Below, one piece after another: positions 32,501 through 45,126 of a stretch of 64,000 bases of DNA. Both the position numbers and the translations under genes were made by a program. The notes below the pieces were generated by a model. It was not told the origin of the DNA. It worked only from the letters and a program-made list of their open reading frames with translations, and searched no databases. The stretch's first letter is position 1. Each line of letters begins with the position of its first letter. The stretch is from Lantana camara. Its lineage: Eukaryota > Streptophyta > Magnoliopsida > Lamiales > Verbenaceae. The stretch covers positions 78,962,501-79,026,500 of the forward strand of contig CM074858.1 of assembly GCA_037501455.1 (NCBI GenBank), written 5' to 3'.

Positions 32501-34352
32501 CCCTAGAACTTGTAACATAAAATTCACACAAAATCATCATATTTCCCTCCCAAAAGCCACGGCAATCACTCTCTCTCTCTAAGGTGCAATTTTCTTTTAT
32601 TATTTCATGCTTTATATTATGCTTTTAATATTATAATATTAGTAGCATGCTTAGGAATAATAAAATTATGTTTTAGGAATTTATTTTTATAACATATATG
32701 CATAATTGGGAACTTTATGTGTAATGTGCCTACATTATGAAATTTTATTTAATTAAATGCATGAAATGTGATATGATATAATATGAATGTATATTTAAAT
32801 AATTATGTTCTTGTTTAATTAAATTTATGCTTAGAATAATTTATTTAGATTTAATTTTATGATTAAAGTGCTACATTTGAATTTAATCATGTGTTATGGA
32901 CTTAGAACTTGTTGAATATGATCATGAACTAGTATGAACATCTTCATGAGCTCAAGAACATATTCATAATGTTCTTGAACAAATTCATGTGCACGTGTGA
33001 TAGTGTGTGTGTGTGTGTGATCGATTTTATGTTATTAAGTGTTTAATTCACAAGAAATTGAATAGTAAATGTTTTTAATAGTAATTTTGACTTTTTGGTC
33101 AACATTTAATTAATTAATTTCGAAATTAATTTAATTTTAATTATAAAATATGATTTTGGAATTTTATATAATTATTTTTCCAAATTAATTCAAAAGTTAA
33201 TAAAATTATAAAATAATTTCAAAATCAACTTACATTGTTGAATTAAATTCCAAATTTAATTCCTAATACTCTATTTAAGGTTATGACTTGATTAATAAAT
33301 ATTTAAGTGGTTAAAGAATTTATGAAACCTAATAAATTAATTATTTTCCCTTAAACAAATGAAATTAAATTTTACCGGGAAAATAATTTCTAAATGATTT
33401 GAGAATTCTCTAATATGTTATATTTCTTAAGCCTTATGTGATTATGTGATTAGAATCATAAGAACCTAGTTCTAAGTCAATAGTAATTACTTTCAGGCGA
33501 CAGTTGCTCTGAACAGTGGGATCTGTTCCAACCTATTTGAATTTCTGTACTAGGTGAGGGTTAAAACATTTTCAACTGGAATCATGTATATATCTATATC
33601 TAATTATAAAATGATTTCCAAATCTACCTATCTATTATTTGATTTCCTATCTATACATATTAATATAATACATATTCCTCTTTATGAGGAAAATACCAAT
33701 AAGTCGGAATCAGGATCTTATACGGGCATTATATATTTCAGTCCTATTAATACTAAGAACTGATTCCCGACTAAGCAAGTCAATCATTATTATTTATCAA
33801 AATGGGCCCGGCGTGCAGTTGTGTCGAGCAATACTCGGAAGGTATCGGGCCGAGGGTATTGTTGGTGCCACAGACCGCCACCAACTCTTGGCAGTGGTTT
33901 AGCTGGAGGTTAGTTACTCCACGCCAAGAGACTTACAAGGGAGAATAACCTCCCTGAGATAGCTTCCTCCCACATATTACATATCGTCGGTAGGGTTTGC
34001 TCCCCTACTGACACTACGGTGTTGCGGAGTTATTATCATATTTAGTTTTATTAAAATACTGGTGCCTTGATCAGGCCGGTACTATTTTACAATTATTTTA
34101 AGGAGATTGGAGGGAGACGCCTTACTTGCAGGCGGTACAAATCTTTTATTAAACGGTTCATCATTTATAAATAAACTCCAAATACCCCTATCCCGGTTTC
34201 TAACTTATGAACCGTATCATATTTGTTATATCCTATTGCTATCATTTTATATAAATATATATTTATATATATAATCTAATCTTCCTTCACTTAGTCACTT
34301 TGACTAATTCCTCGCCTGTTTCAAACACATGATTTCAGGGAGCAAAGACAAC

Positions 34353-34385
34353 GACACCTAGAGGTATCTTGAAGCTATAGGTGTC
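34353..34385 (+). other. Hairpin with a loop complementary to a downstream leader motif (element C)
   Basis: GACACCTA (34353-34360) pairs with TAGGTGTC (34378-34385). The 17-base loop holds GGTATCTTGAAGC, exactly complementary to GCTTCAAGATACC at 35789-35801. It follows the putative splice acceptor by 15 bases. Confidence 0.6.
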
Positions 34386-34702
34386 ATATTTATTAGATCA
34401 GGCTTAGATTAAGAGCATTTAATCCTGATCATATATATATTGCTAATAAATTGCTCTCACATTAACTCTGTACACTACACTATTATATTACCCCCTTACT
34501 ATATCATGAACTATTTTGTGTGTTATCATGTTGCTTGTTGCAAATTTTAAATTCTTTCATTTTCCGCTGCATTTTACCCTACGCTCTACTTAAGTACTGT
34601 CTATACCGTTCGTCGTAGTATTTCACGAGTGCTAGGTCTCATATTCGCTCGAGGGTAGTACAGTGCGGGAGTTGTAGTGTTAGGGGGCGCTACAGCTTAA
34701 GG

Positions 34703-34714
34703 TGGTATCAGAGC
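34703..34714 (+). other. Primer-binding site, element C
   Basis: TGGTATCAGAGC eight bases after the LTR end; initiator-Met tRNA type. Confidence 0.92.
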
Positions 34715-34815
34715 ATCAGGTTTGGTTAAGAAGAGACTTAACCTATAAATGCTGGGAGAATGCTCGTTTTGTACTTAAACTTTAGAATTCACTCTAAGTG
34801 TTTCTTTATATAGCA

Positions 34816-35583
34816 ATGGAGAATCAGGAACAAGGGAACGCACATCATACCTGGCTTGAGGAGTACGAGGCCCCACACACTATAGCGGTATCTCGTCGTG
34901 AGAGTCCTATACGTTATTATACTTGGCAGAGGGCGAGACATGTAGTTCGGGGAGGTAGAGCAGGTAGAGTTGGGCATGCTTATCCGAACCGTTTAGTGCA
35001 TATACTTGAGTCAGAACGAGATGCGTATTATATGGAGGCTCAGATGGCTCGCGAGTATCAGTTGGAGTCTACTAGGCATCTTGATTTAGGCCTACAGAAT
35101 GCTGTGAGTAGGAATTTTGCTCAGCAGTAGACCTCTACCTTGGAGCAGGAGAACGCCGATCTGGTGGCACAGGTGGCGACTCTACAGCAGGACTTAGCCT
35201 CTATGACTCTTTTTAGGAATGCCTCTCGGACTTTATGTCAGCATTACCGTTCTTGTATTCGAAGCCGACTGGCCGGTACCTATCACATGTCTGGTGTACA
35301 GGCTGTTGAGGAGATGATGGATCAGGTAGAGGATGCAGCAGCTGAGCCTGAGGAGGAGGAGCCCGGAGGTGAGGCAGAGGCTGAGCAGGAGCCTGAGGAG
35401 GATGAGCAGGGTTCTGAGGAGGAGCAGCAGGGTGACGGTTGGAGCCCTATTCGAGGTGAGGTTGTGGATAGTGATCAGCATGATTACGCAGAGATTATTC
35501 TGGAGCTTGGTATATATATAGGAGTAGTATCAGTGGGAGGTTGTACAGATCAGTCAGTAGAGGACCTTCCCCTTTTGACGTAG
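34816..35583 (+). pseudogene. ORF0 of element C, one in-frame stop
   Basis: Homologue of the H ORF0 at 606-1364. The ATG at 34816 is chosen because MENQEQGNAHHTWLEEYE aligns with the start of the H protein. Shared features are GHAYPNRLVHILESERDAYY, a coiled-coil-like middle (LEQENADLVAQVATLQQDLA), a very acidic region (repeated Glu-Glu, Glu-Pro near residues 175-205) and GWSPIRGEVVDSDQ. A TAG at 35128-35130 divides it into a 104-codon part and a part that stays open to 35583. C-terminal residues after 'DSDQ' differ from H. No known domain is recognised. Confidence 0.75.
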
Positions 35584-36036
35584 CAGCTGACGCAACTAGC
35601 CTGACGGAGATGAGTGAGTTGAGAGCTTTGTAGGGTGTAACTTGACGTAGATCAGGTCCACCCCATTTTGCTTTTTGTAGTTGTAGCTATAGCTCTCAAA
35701 CTTGATGCATATATATAACCCACTTTTGCAGTTACATTCTTGTTCCATATTTACTGCTTTCATACTTATTGCATTACGAGTTAGAATTGCTTCAAGATAC
35801 CAGCAGGACCGTGAGTGAGTATTTTATTTTCCTGCACCTTTACTTGTTATGTTTGTGTTTTACTTTTTGCACTCCTTTAATTGTTGTTCTGTTTAATTTT
35901 GTGCTTTACTTTACTAAATCTGTGTGATATGATATCTACTGCTTGATATTGTCTGAAACATGTATTTATGTGATTATATGCAACACATTCTTAACCATCA
36001 TGCATTATATTCTTCATAAAGCAACTGCAAATCAAT
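35584..36036 (+). other. Spacer between ORF0 and gag of element C
   Basis: Non-coding. Holds GCTTCAAGATACC at 35789-35801 and a donor-like GTGAGT at 35811, both as in H. No strong acceptor is evident before the gag ATG in this copy. Confidence 0.45.
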
Positions 36037-39000
36037 ATGTCCCCTCGAAGAGTTCCCCAAGACAACACCCCCCCCTCAAGAAGGTGCATCCTCGGCAGGA
36101 GGAAACTCTTAATTAATAGATGCTTTGAAAGAGATAGTACAAACTTGTCCTAATGGAACAAAGGGGAATAATGAAAAGACTCTGGAGAAATTTCTACGAA
36201 TGAACCCGCCAAAGTTCTTTGGAGAACCCAGTGATGTTAAAGCTGAAAGTTGGATAGCTAGTATCGAAAAGATCTTTGAGGTTATGGGTATTTCTCCTGG
36301 AGAACCTGAAAGAATCCAGTTTGCAGTTTTTATGTTAGAAGGAGCAGCATTAAGTTGGTGGAATTATATCAAGCGTGTTTGGGCAGAAGATCAAGTTAAT
36401 TATAGGTGGGTAGACTTTGTCAAAGTGTTTCAAAACAAATACATCCCTCAGATAGTTAGGGATGCTCGCGAGGCAGAATTCATGGAATTAGTACAAGGCA
36501 ATATGTCGGTAGCTGAGTACGAAGCTAAGTTCATCCGATTGATCCAATATGCCCCACACATCCTCCATGATGAACGTCGGAAAACTCAGCGATTCATTAA
36601 AGGACTTAAGTCGGATCTTAGGTGGGCTTTGGCTCCATTTGAGTTGGAAATCTATACTAAGGCTGTGGAAACGGCTATGAAAACAGAAGCTACACATAAA
36701 GAGGTTCGTATAGCTAATAGCCGTCCTGGATCCTTCTACAAGCCAACTCAGGGATCTAAACGACCTGCTGGACCGGCAAAGCCAAATCCAGGAAAGAAAC
36801 CGATGCAATCATGGACCCGACCTCAACAGACATTTCCAAAACCTCAAGAAGAGATTGTCTGTGAATATTGTCAGAAGCGTGGACATACTGAAAAGGATTG
36901 TCGTAAGAAAGCTGGAGTCTGTACATGGTGCGGAAGCCCTGAACATCAGTACCCAGAATGCCCAAAGGGACCAAAACAATGGAATAAAGGAAAGGTTCCA
37001 GCTAAGACTCCTGGAAGACCAGTAATTAAGGGACGTGCTTATGCTATAGAGGGCAGTGAGGATCCCGATCCTACCAAGGTTGTTGATGGTACGGTACACA
37101 TTCTAAACACGCCAGTTATTGCTTTATATGACCCTGGCGCCACGCATTCATTTATTGCATCTGAATTATGTGTGTATTTCAATTTTCCACTTGAATCATT
37201 GTCTTACATGCTCGAAATAAGTTCTCCTTTGGGAGCTTGTTTTACTACGGATAGAGGATATAAACGCTGTCCTATAAGAATTGGTACCCAATACTACCCG
37301 ATAGATCTTATAGAATTACCGATGTCAAGATATGGAATTATTCTGGGAATGGATTGGCTTAGTAAGTACCATGCTAAGTTGGATTGCTTCAAAAAAGAGG
37401 TCACCTTAGGAAAAGGCGATAGCTCTGGATCGAAAGAAAATATGAGTAGATTCCATTGGTTACAGCTGCCGAAGCTAAGAAGTTACTGAGTAATGGAGCT
37501 ACTGGATCCATTGCCTATTTGTTAAATAGGCCTAAAGATCAGCTGAAAATTGAGGAAGTAGAGGTGGTAAAAGAATTCACTGATGTTTTCCCTGAGCGTC
37601 TGAATTCATTACCTCCTGACAGGGAACTAGAATTTGTAATTGATTTAGTCCCTGGAGCTGAGCCATTCTCTAAAACACCTTATCGAATGGCTCCAGCCGA
37701 GCTCCAAGAGTTGAGAAAACAACTTGACGAGTTGTTAGCTTCAGGATACATCCGTCCTAGCACATCCCCATAGGGAGCGCCCGTGTTATTTGTCAAAAAG
37801 AAAGACGGATCATTGCGATTGTGTATCGATTATCGAGAACTCAATCGTATGACTATCAAGAACAAATACCCTCTTCCCCATATTGAAGAACTGTGCGACA
37901 TTCTTCAAGGATCACGAGTGTATTCCAAATTGGATTTAAGGCAAGGATATTATCAGCTAAGGATTAAAAAGGAGGATATACCAAAGACTGCTTTTAATAC
38001 CCGCTACGGTCATTTTGAATTCGTAGTAATGCCTTTTGGATTAACCAATGCCCCAGCTGCATTCATGGATTTAATGCACCGAACATTCCGACCGTATTTC
38101 GATCAGTTCGTGGTCATCTTTATTGACGACATTTTGGTATTCTCAAGAACCCCGGAAGAACATGCTGAACAACTTCGTAAAGTGTTAAGAGCTTTAAAGG
38201 ATCATAAGTTATACGCGAAGTTCAGCAAGTGTGAATTTTGGTTAGAAAGAGTGTCCTTCCTTGGACATATAATATCCGGTTCTGGAATAGAAGTAGACCC
38301 TTCAAAGGTTGAAACAGTAATGAATTGGCAAGCGCCAAAGAACCCATCAGAAGTGAGAAGTTTTCTAGGACTTGCCGGATATTACAGGAGATTTGTAAAA
38401 GATTTCTCCACGATAGCAGCGCCTCTTACTCAGTCAACCAAGAAACAAGGAAAATTTGAATGGACAGATAGGTGTGAGCAAAGTTTTCAAGAACTGAAGC
38501 AAAGATTAACGTCTGCCCCAGTATTAACCTTACCAGAAGGAAAAGAAGGTTATGTGGTTTATACGGATGCATCCAAAGAAGGATTAGGGTGTGTTCTAAT
38601 GCAAAATGGTAAGGTTATAGCCTATGCCTCAAGAAAACTTAAACCTTATGAAGAAATTTACCCCACACATGATTTAGAATTAGCTTCGATTGTATTCGCT
38701 TTAGCTAAATGGAGGCATTATCTGTACGGGGTAACTTTTGAAGTCTTTACTGATCATAAAAGTTTGAGATATTTATTCACTCAAAAAGAGTTGAATATGA
38801 GGCAAAGAAGATGGATGGAATTTCTGGAAGACTACGACTGTAAAATACAGTACCATCCAGGAAAAGCTAACGTAGTGGCAGACGCCTTAAGCCGAAAATC
38901 TAGTCTATCAACATTAGATGGAAAAAGCAAATCCATAACAGTCCTTTCGAATTCCCGACTGGCCAATATAGTGATATCCTCGCCATTAAAAGAAAAATTT

Positions 39001-40443
39001 AGGGAAGCCCAAGCACAGGATGAATGGATCAAGAAGTGTCTCAATTCCAAGGAAAAGGATATTGAGACAAAATTCACAACAGATAACCATGGGATCTTGA
39101 GATATAAAGGTCGAGTCTATGCACCTCCTACAACTCGAAAAGAAATACTGGATGAAGCACATAAGACCCGATATACGATACATCCAGGAGGAACAAAAAT
39201 GTATCATGATCTCAAGAAACATTTCTGGTGGAATGGAATGAAACGAGATGTTGCTAGCTATGTCAAAAGATGCTTGACATGCCAGCAAGTCAAAGTGGAC
39301 CACCAGAAACCCGAAGGAAAGTTACAACCGCTACCAGTTCCTACTTGGAAATAGGAACAAATCACCATGGACTTCAGCACGGGCTTGCCAAAAGTTAAAG
39401 GAGGGTATGATAGTATATGGGCTATTATTGATCGGTTAACTAAGTCTGCACATTTCTTATCGGTCAAGACTACTGACAAGGTCAATTCTCTAGCAAAGTT
39501 GTACCAGAAAGAGATTATAAGGTTGCATGGTGTACCCATTAGTATAGTCTCTGATAGAGATCCGAAATTCACTTCACAGTTATGGCAAAGTCTTCAAGAA
39601 ACAATGGGGACTAAGCTGCATTTCAGTTCAGCCGCACATCCTCAGATCGATGGTTAATCAGAAAGGACGATCAAATATCTAGAGGATATATTGCGAGCTT
39701 GTGCCTTGGATTTTCAAGAGGACTGGAAAAAATGTTTACCTCTTGTGGAATTTACGTACAACAATAGTTATCAGGCATCGATCAAGGCAGCACCTTATGA
39801 AGCCTTATATGGAAGGAAATATAGGTCTCCGTTATACTGGGACATAGAAGAGACTAAAGCAACCGAGAGAGGACATACAAGGAAAACCATTAGAAAATGG
39901 ATAGCAGAGTCTACAGAAAAGATTGAAATTATCCGCCAGAAAATGAAAGCAGCTCAAGATAGGCAAAAGAGTTATGCCGATACCCGAAGAAAGGATATAG
40001 AATTTGCAGTAGGCGACAAAGTGTTTTTAAAGGCATCACCAAGGAAAGGTTTCACACGAATTGGGAAAGGTGGAAAACTAAATCCCAAATACATAGGACC
40101 TTTTGAAATCATAGAACGTGTTGGACCAACAACCTATCGCTTAGATTTACCAGCAAACCTCACTGGAATACATAACGTATTCCATGTATCCCAACTCCGT
40201 AAATATTTTGCGGATGAATCCCACATCTTGCCAATAGAAGAAGTTCCTCTAAAGCCCGACTTGACTTATACAGTAAGACCAACCGAAATCTTGGATAGGA
40301 AATTCCAAGAACTAAGGAATCGAAAAATCCCCCTTGTTAAAGTGTTATGGAAAGGACATGGGACAGAAGAACAAACCTGGGAAACTGAGGAAAAGATGCA
40401 GAAACATTACCCAGAGTTGTTCCGAAACAGGAATAGAATCTGA
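36037..40443 (+). pseudogene. gag-pol: Gag-pol of element C with chromodomain-like end (broken)
   Basis: Gag starts MSPRRVPQDN at 36037. A run of C (36065-36073) shifts the frame and a TAA at about 36112 follows. The main Gag frame (36125-37489) has two knuckles, CEYCQKRGHTEKDC and CTWCGSPEHQYPEC, and a protease ALYDPGATHSFIAS. A frameshift near 37450 leads to RT ([29 protein letters not shown]), with a TAG at 37771 in place of the usual Trp of SPWGAP. RNase H follows ([13 protein letters not shown]), then the integrase HHCC region. TAG at 39352 and TAA at 39655 interrupt the integrase core. The C-terminal frame to TGA 40441-40443 carries the GPFEIIERVG and VFHVSQLRK segments. A chromodomain-like tail, LDRKFQELRNRKIPLVKVLW, ends it. 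Tekay/Del-type chromovirus. Confidence 0.92.
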
Positions 40444-40471
40444 GGACAGATTCTCTTTAAGGGGGGAAGAT
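40435..40471 (+). other. Stop-codon hairpin and polypurine tract of element C
   Basis: AGAATCTG (40435-40442) pairs with CAGATTCT (40447-40454) around loop AGGA. The pol stop TGA (40441-40443) lies at the stem/loop border. AAGGGGGGAAGA then abuts LTR start 40472. The stem sequence differs from the GGACCTG stems of D, E, F and G but remains fully paired. Confidence 0.75.
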
Positions 40472-41840
40472 TGTAACAGCCCGGATTTTTTGAGATCAGG
40501 ATAGCACGGGTAAGTAAAGGGTTAAGAGGAAAGCGTTTATAGCCTTAGTCCATTATACATTTCATTCTTTGTGAATTATGTGTACCTATGTTTCGATTTA
40601 TGATTTGTGCCTTTTTGAGAGAATTATATCACTATTCATTCACCGAACCCTAGACCTTTACCTAAACCTTGAAAAAACCTTCGAAAGCCGATTTCTATAT
40701 TTTCCAAACTCATATCATAGCTTTCATTGTTCCAAAATATATTTTTAAAATTGTTTGTTGAAAATTCCATTTAGGTCCCTAGATACTATTCATCTTTAAT
40801 TGTAGGAATCTTCGAAACACTTTTAGCTATTCAATATTGGGCTCGATAGAATCCTTGAAAAATTTTATGAATTTTTGTATGATTTCCAAACCCTAATTCT
40901 TAACGTAGCTTCCGTAGAAATCAAAATCGGCCGAAAAACCCTAATTTTGCCCTAAATTAGAAATTTCTGAATTCCAACGTTTTTCCTATGCAATATTATA
41001 ACCATTACGATCCTTGGATTATTTTATGAATTTTAAGATCTTTTTCAAACTCTAGTACAAACCCTAACTCGTTTTATAAATTTTTCTTTATTTTTCCCAA
41101 AGTACTATTTCTACCGTAAAAACTAATTTTCAAACCGTCCAACATTTGGTATACAATATTACAGTCAAAATGATCCTTGATTTATTTCAAGAATCATGGA
41201 CACTTTCTCGGGAATCAATTCACATTCTAGCTTCGTTTATGAATTTTATTGTATTTTTCAAAATTCCCGAACGACTACTACTTTAAATGTAGACGTTCAA
41301 ACGTTAAGTATTTATAACCATTAGGAAGCTCTTTCGATTCTCTTTGTTTTGAAATTTCTCTCATTCCAAACTAAACCCTAGACGTTCTTCTACGAATTTA
41401 TTACCATCTTCATCCTATTTTAGAATTATTTTTTTTTGGTCATGATTACTAAAATAATTAATTATTTCTTAAACTTACACCTAAGTATACACTTAACCCC
41501 CCTAATAAATGAGCCTAGCTTATTCACTACATGATTCATCTAATTAATTGCAACATAAGCCCCTAAATACCAACTATAAATACCCTAGAACTTGTAACAT
41601 AAAATTCACACAAAATCATCATATTTCCCTCCCAAAAGCCACGGTAATCACTCTCTCTCTCTCTAAGGTGCAATTTTCTTTTATTATTTTATGCTTTATA
41701 TTATGCTTTTAATATTATAATATTAGTAGCATGCTTAGGAATAATAAAATTATGTTTTAGGAATTTATTTTTATAATATATATGCATAATTGGGAACTTT
41801 ATGTGTAATGTGCCTACATTATGAAATTTTATTTAATTAA
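40472..41840 (+). repeat. 3' LTR of element C, truncated
   Basis: First 1369 bases of the LTR, nearly identical to 31390-32758, ending inside ATTTAATTAA at 41840. The sequence then changes abruptly to B-type LTR. Confidence 0.92.
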
Positions 41841-42356
41841 CTGGGGCCTTCCCGTTCCCAGGCTCCAGTGAGTGTGCATAATTTTGTGCATAAAATTTCA
41901 TTTTCCAAATCCGTTGCTATTGCCTTAATTGATCGATACGTGCTGCTATATGATTGTTTTGTACATGATATTGATCATATAATTCCACAAATTGTCATTG
42001 CATGTTTTAATGTTCATGATCACGCCGTTCGTCCTAATTGGTACATTTTGAGTCTTGTCTCACGGACAATTGTCTTTCTTGCACAGACCAACTTCCTGGT
42101 GACGAGGAGCAGGCCCCGTGAGCTGTTTCCTTGTTTGTTTTGGTCGCACAAGTGAGGTTTAATTCTAGATATATAGAACCCATAAAACCCTATGTGAAGT
42201 TTTAAGCCAAAAATGTAACTATATATCTATAGTTTTCAAATGTTATTGGTTTTCAAAGGATTCACCGAACAATTGGATTGTATTGATTGATTGATTGTCT
42301 TGGCGAGTATCGTATTGCACTGTGGGCCCGAGGGTAGTGGCTCGAGCCAACCGGGA
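41841..42356 (+). repeat. Fragment of a B-type LTR
   Basis: Closely matches B LTR positions 23691-24207, from the last palindrome unit (CGTTCCCAGGCTCC) to GAGCCAACCGGG. It is probably what remains of B's own 3' LTR after deletions on both sides. Confidence 0.8.
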
Positions 42357-42385
42357 CATGAAAGACAAGGAAGAGGCATGGTTTG
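42357..42385 (+). pseudogene. Element F interior, left piece
   Basis: AAGGAAGAGGCATGGTTTG continues directly into GGTGGATAAGG at 53400 once element D and one GTTTG copy are removed. The joined text aligns with E interior 58785-58850 (degenerate pol). The last five bases are the left TSD of D. Confidence 0.7.
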
Positions 42386-43641
42386 TGTAACATCCCGACT
42401 GATCAGACTCTTCAGGTAACTTGTTATGTGCGCTTTTCAATTAATTCTTTACGTGATTATGTGATATTTAATTGTTAACAAGGATTAATTGAAGTTATTT
42501 GAACTTAATTGCCAACGTGGATTTAATTGCTTAAACGTTTAACTTCCCTTCACTCTGTATTTAGCTCGTTTCGGATCCGTACTTAATTCTGAATTTTGTG
42601 AATTTGTGATATATGTTAGTTATATGCTTTATGAACTCGATTGTGTGCTCGTTACCTGTTTTGGTATTTGTTTTGATTGCTTTTTTGGGTTCGTTTTGGA
42701 GTCGGTACCTAAAGGAGGCTAAAGAGCATTTAGCGCACCTTGGGTTCCGGGATGCGTACTTTGAGCTCGGGAATTCGGATTCGAATTCCGTCACCTCCAT
42801 TGAACTCGTTTCGATGATTTGGGTTCGATGGGATAAGCCTCACATTTTTCTAAGTTCATTAAGACCTTCGAATTTCACCCGTAACGAGCCCTTATGCTTG
42901 AGAGACACCTTTTGACCTAATAAGACCTTGTGGACCCCACTTAAACTCAACTAAGCCTTAACCATGATTTGTGCCTTGAGTTAGCTAACCCATTTCACCC
43001 CCAAACCCCCCCTAAACCGATCCATTTCTCCCCCTCTCTCCTCTATATCGATCAGCAACCAAGGAAGCAAGAAGAGGAAAAACCCCTTTGTCCAACTTTG
43101 TGTTTTTGAGCTCAAATCTTCATCCAAGCTTCTCCAAATTGAAAGGTAAGTTGATGGTTACAATCTTCACTCCCTCTTCTCTCTTTTATGTGATCTTGAT
43201 TTGGTTTCCATGGTGGGACTATGAGATTGAGCAAGCATGTGAATAGTATTAGTTGGGAGAATTTGATTGATTCTTACTCCTTTCTTGTTTCCTTGTGATA
43301 TGGTGATGATATATGACTTATATGACTTGATTCTTGCCATTTATTGCACTTCCTTACATGTTAGTTGAGGTATGATCATTTTCCATAAATGAGTTTTGGA
43401 GCTTTGATGATATATATGATGCATTTCTTTCCCCTCATTCTTGTCTTGATTGCTTTCATTTTTGGAGCTGAGGTTATTTCACTTTTTATGGCATGAATCT
43501 TTGGTGGCTTGGTGCTATTTTCATGTATGTTGTGTGTTTGTTGGTTGGCCTAAGAGACTCCTTGAAGCTCCCAACCGAAATACCCTGTTTTTGCTCCCAT
43601 TTTCAGCAAATTTTCGCTAAAACTTGCTCAGGCCGAAGGCC

Positions 43642-43858
43642 TGACACGGCCGCGTCAAGTTTCAAAGGAAAATGGAGACGGCCGTGTTGATCCCTCGACC
43701 TTTATTTTTTCTGAATTTTTTCGCCTGACACGGCCGCGTCAGTTTACAAAGAAAAATGGACACGGTCGTGTCAAGCCCTCGGAAATGTTTTTTTTTCGAA
43801 TTTATTTGTCTGACACGGCCGTGTCCGTTCCCCTTTGTTTTCTGACACGGCCGTGTCA
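43642..43858 (+). repeat. Palindrome array in the D LTR
   Basis: Six units of TGACACGGCCGTGTCA type at 43642-43657, about 43676-43690, 43726-43741, 43758-43773, 43811-43826 and 43843-43858. They have the same ACGGCCGT core as in G/B but different self-complementary flanks. The copy in the 3' LTR lies at about 51471-51686, where the fourth unit is a perfect palindrome core (ACGGTCGT in the 5' copy). Confidence 0.85.
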
Positions 43859-45126
43859 ATCAGGGTGACTTTCGGGGAGATTTCTTTCGCCTTTTCGTTG
43901 CTTCTTGTTGGTTTTTCTTGCCCCGTTTGTGATGTGTTTGCATGAGTGACTTGTCTTATGATGTGCTAAGTCTTATGTTATGAATTTGTGCTTTGATTTA
44001 CATCCTCGTTTATGATATATGCTCTTATATTAATTACTTGCTCGTAAATGGCCTTAATGTGAATTCATTTCATATCATTGGCATCATAAGCATACATACA
44101 CGCATGTACCGAGCGTCAATGTGGTTCATATTGAGTCTAAGAGTGTTCCTTGTTGTTTGTCTTGTTCAGCGGATCTTCCTATTGAGGATGAGATTGCTCC
44201 GTAGGAGTCCGGTTTCCTCGTTTTGTCTCCACTACGTCCGTTGTTAAGGTGAGGTTTTTGTTCTTTTAGTTACGCGACCTATAACCATATGTGATTTGAA
44301 GCCTCGCATGCGAATACGTATTATATATGGTAAATATGTGTTTAATACATATGTTACGGGATTGTTCCCTTTGTTATGAGAATTGGAAAACATTTTGTAT
44401 AAGTATATAGACTATTTTGCTTTCGTTTGAAAAGTTTAGTTTTATGCAAGTGTGTGTGGGTAAGCGAGATTTGGCTTTGAAAGATAAGCTTTGAGATATG
44501 TTTGTGTAACCTTTGTAATCTGTTTGGGCCCCGGAGTGTGGTATGGTACTCTAGGGTCGACCGAGGGGTCGCCGAGATCTTCCATCAACACCTCCATTTG
44601 AGAGTCTCACCCAACCTTAGGAGGTTGAGGAAGGGTGTTTCTCTTGAGCCGGCGGAGGCAACCGCCGAAGGATACAAGGTAGTAATTAAACCTTGTCACA
44701 TTTCTGTGTATGGATAGTTAGGGCCGATCAACCCTTCTATCACCCGGAGTTGGGATGGATTATGTTCTGTTTTGTTTTGCTTTGTCTTGCGGATCTGGTA
44801 GTTTGGAGTGTAACTCGTACTCGTCGAGTTGGTTTAGTTCTATATGATCTATGGAACGAGAATGGATTCTTAAATTACCTAAAACTTGGGATTTGGCATT
44901 TGGCCCTTTTTCTTTCTCTTTAATCTAAGTATATCTATATCACGGGAATTAATTTGGCTTGCAAATACCACTCTCGGTTCAAGGATCCTTCCGTTTTGGT
45001 TAATTGTTCTGCTCTATATATGTATATCGGGTGCGTGAGTAGCCCCCTCACTAGTCACTAGGACTAACCCTCGTTGTTGTTTTTCCCTTTTTCCTTTCTT
45101 TTGAGTTGCAGGTTCTCCCGAGTCAA

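Larger units (their letters stand above)
31390..34694 (+). repeat. 5' LTR of element C (3.3 kb)
   Basis: Starts TGTAACAGCCCGG and ends GGGGGCGCTACA, followed by a PBS. It has a clear TATA box at 32493, a donor-like AAG|GTGCAA at 32584 (weaker than in other families), a TGGGCCCGG block near 33803 and acceptor CATGATTTCAG ending at 34338. It is homologous to the H LTR. It lacks the ACGGCCGT palindromes and the GCTAGGCGG arms of the other families. Its left flank inside B is GTTAG (31385-31389). Confidence 0.92.

Noticed and set aside
43642..43858. CRISPR-like array of short palindromic repeats with spacers
   Set aside because: Eukaryotic LTR context, units of 16 bases with irregular spacers, present in both LTRs, no cas genes; described as a palindrome array instead.
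44693..44923. Frames at 44693-44923 and 52518-52862
   Set aside because: The two are the same stretch of the D LTR in its two copies; no domain, different lengths because of small changes.
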